From assembly GCA_031284085.1 (NCBI GenBank), contig JAITAM010000086.1, positions 1 to 6,337 of the forward strand: a stretch of DNA of 6,337 bases, in the 5' to 3' direction. This document shows positions 5,474 through 6,337 of this stretch, in pieces; within the stretch, counting starts at the first letter, position 1, and each line of letters opens with the position of its first letter. The notes under the pieces are model-generated. The model did no database searches. It had not been told where the DNA came from and worked only from the letters and a program-made list of their open reading frames with translations. The position numbers were made by a program, and so were the translations under genes. This stretch comes from Spirochaetaceae bacterium (GTDB taxonomy: Bacteria > Spirochaetota > Spirochaetia > Treponematales > Breznakiellaceae).

Positions 5474-6208
5474 TTAGGCTCCAATCCCCCGCTTGTCCGC
5501 TTCGCAAGCCTTCCGCGCCAAAGCGGCGGCTGCTTTGGGGTCGGGCGCCTCTAGGGTGTTCCAGAGCGGATTAAGGCAATTGCCGGCTCTAAAAACCCTG
5601 AAATACCACGGCGCATCGTCAACCATAGCCGCCATAGCACATATCTCTTCGGGTTTAAGGTAAGCTTCAGGGAGAGCGAGGCTGCGGAATTCGTGAGCTA
5701 TGCCGGAGGAGCGGATCAGAGCGGCGCTTTCTTTCAGCGCCTCTCCCGCTTCTCCCTGTGTATCCACGCTCCCTTCAGACAGGCCGCGCACCGAAAGTTC
5801 CCCGTACCGCTTTGGAGGGAGCTTCAGATCCAAAGCGATGTAATCGGGTCGGGTTTCCTCTTGGGAAAAAAGACCTTCTAAAAGGCCCGGATTCATCCCA
5901 TTGGTATCAAGTTTCACCGGAAACCCCAAAGCTTTGAGACGCTTCACGATCCGCCCCAAGTCGGCGCGGAGGGTCGGCTCTCCGCCGCTTAAAACCACGC
6001 CTCCCAAAACGGAACGGCGCTTCACAAGATAGCATTCCACCTCATCAATGCTCAGGAGGTCAGTCCTCCCGACAAGAAGATCAGGCAGAACGAGCTCCCG
6101 GTTTTGACACCACGGACAGCGCAAATTACAGCCCGCGAAGAACAGCACCGCGGCCACCTTTGAAGGATAATCTACTAAACTGGTTTTGCGTAAGAACAGC
6201 CGATCCAT
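5474..6208 (-). CDS. nrdG: Anaerobic ribonucleoside-triphosphate reductase activating protein (radical SAM)
   Basis: A 244-residue radical-SAM protein. The [4Fe-4S] cluster cysteines are C27, C31 and C34 in GCNLRCPWC, the SAM-contacting GGEP motif is at 75-78, and DTNG is at 101-104. The opening TSLVDYPSKVAAVLFFAGC and the later DYIALDLKLPPKRY fit the NrdG subfamily found in Thermotoga-like anaerobes. Such proteins make the glycyl radical on the class III reductase NrdD, allowing dNTP synthesis without oxygen. A pyruvate formate-lyase activase or other glycyl-radical activase is the main alternative. NrdD itself is not in the window, and the 29 residues visible upstream do not look like its glycyl-radical tail. 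The start gives a normal family N-terminus, but only a weak ribosome site (GAGTGA) precedes it. Length is normal and no key residue is missing. Confidence 0.82.
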   Translation of the reverse strand: MDRLFLRKTSLVDYPSKVAAVLFFAGCNLRCPWCQNRELVLPDLLVGRTDLLSIDEVECYLVKRRSVLGGVVLSGGEPTLRADLGRIVKRLKALGFPVKLDTNGMNPGLLEGLFSQEETRPDYIALDLKLPPKRYGELSVRGLSEGSVDTQGEAGEALKESAALIRSSGIAHEFRSLALPEAYLKPEEICAMAAMVDDAPWYFRVFRAGNCLNPLWNTLEAPDPKAAAALARKACEADKRGIGA

Positions 6209-6225
6209 AGTTCACTCAAATCTAC

Positions 6226-6247
6226 GGCGTATCATAAAGATACCGCC
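6226..6247 (-). other. Hairpin between the upstream partial gene and nrdG
   Basis: On the minus strand GGCGGTATC and GATACGCC can form an 8-bp stem with one bulged G around a TTTAT loop. It starts immediately after the TAA of the partial upstream gene. No T-run follows, so it is not a convincing intrinsic terminator; nrdG may be co-transcribed with that gene. Confidence 0.35.
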
Positions 6248-6337
6248 TTATACCACCACAAGCGCGCTTATACTCCGCACGTCAAAGGCGCGCCCCACTT
6301 CCTGCCCGCTGCCGGACAAGAGTATCGCGGTGGGCGT
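6248..6337 (-). CDS. C-terminal end of an unidentified gene
   Basis: One minus-strand frame stays open from the window edge to a TAA at 6250-6248, giving 29 residues ending in GRAFDVRSISALVVV. The other two minus frames close earlier and look less protein-like. The hydrophobic tail and the spacing (39 bp to the nrdG start) fit an upstream gene in the same direction. It does not resemble the Cys-rich glycyl-radical tail of NrdD. I do not recognise the family, and the segment is too short to be sure it is coding. Confidence 0.4.
   Translation of the reverse strand, partial: TPTAILLSGSGQEVGRAFDVRSISALVVV

Overview
Organism. The window looks like part of a host-associated, anaerobic or microaerophilic spirochaete, most plausibly a Treponema of the termite-gut type. 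This rests on gene content, repeat-rich intergenic DNA and general sequence flavour. No rRNA or phylogenetic marker is present, so the assignment is an inference. The first 108 bases are almost pure C, including an uninterrupted run of 79 C, and are best read as a sequencing or assembly artefact at a contig edge.

Layout. Bases 1-517 hold no gene: the C tract, an AT-rich stretch, then a GC-richer block of degenerate repeats (296-447). A plus-strand gene (518-1651) encodes an exported protein with TPR-like repeats. Bases 1652-2069 are again gene-free. They hold an inverted counterpart of the upstream repeat block, an expansion of three 53-bp tandem units (1691-1849), and a compact region with competing hairpins (1968-2013). 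Everything to the right is on the minus strand. Listed in transcription order from the right edge these are: the 3' end of an unidentified gene (6248-6337), an NrdG-like radical-SAM activase (5474-6208), a two-hairpin intergenic region with a clear intrinsic terminator (5383-5413), a fusion of type II NADH dehydrogenase and DoxX (3251-5263), a terminator/promoter junction, and a zinc-type polyol dehydrogenase (2070-3104). The TPR gene and the polyol dehydrogenase gene are convergent.

How the genes fit together. The three complete minus-strand genes are all redox genes but appear to be separate transcription units: a strong terminator follows nrdG, and a terminator plus a good sigma-70-type promoter separate the NADH dehydrogenase from the polyol dehydrogenase. 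A plausible reading is sugar-alcohol oxidation producing NADH, a membrane flavoprotein that can reoxidise NADH, and anaerobic dNTP synthesis. Only proximity supports that link.

Most worth following up. (1) The TPR gene sits between inverted copies of a modular repeat family, one copy expanded by tandem 53-bp hairpin units. (2) The NDH-2/DoxX fusion carries an in-frame 3 x 42-bp minisatellite encoding a 14-residue (two-heptad) helical repeat in a loop of its membrane domain. I see no CRISPR array, tRNA, rRNA, transposase or integrase, and no clear evidence of a wholly new defence or mobile system.
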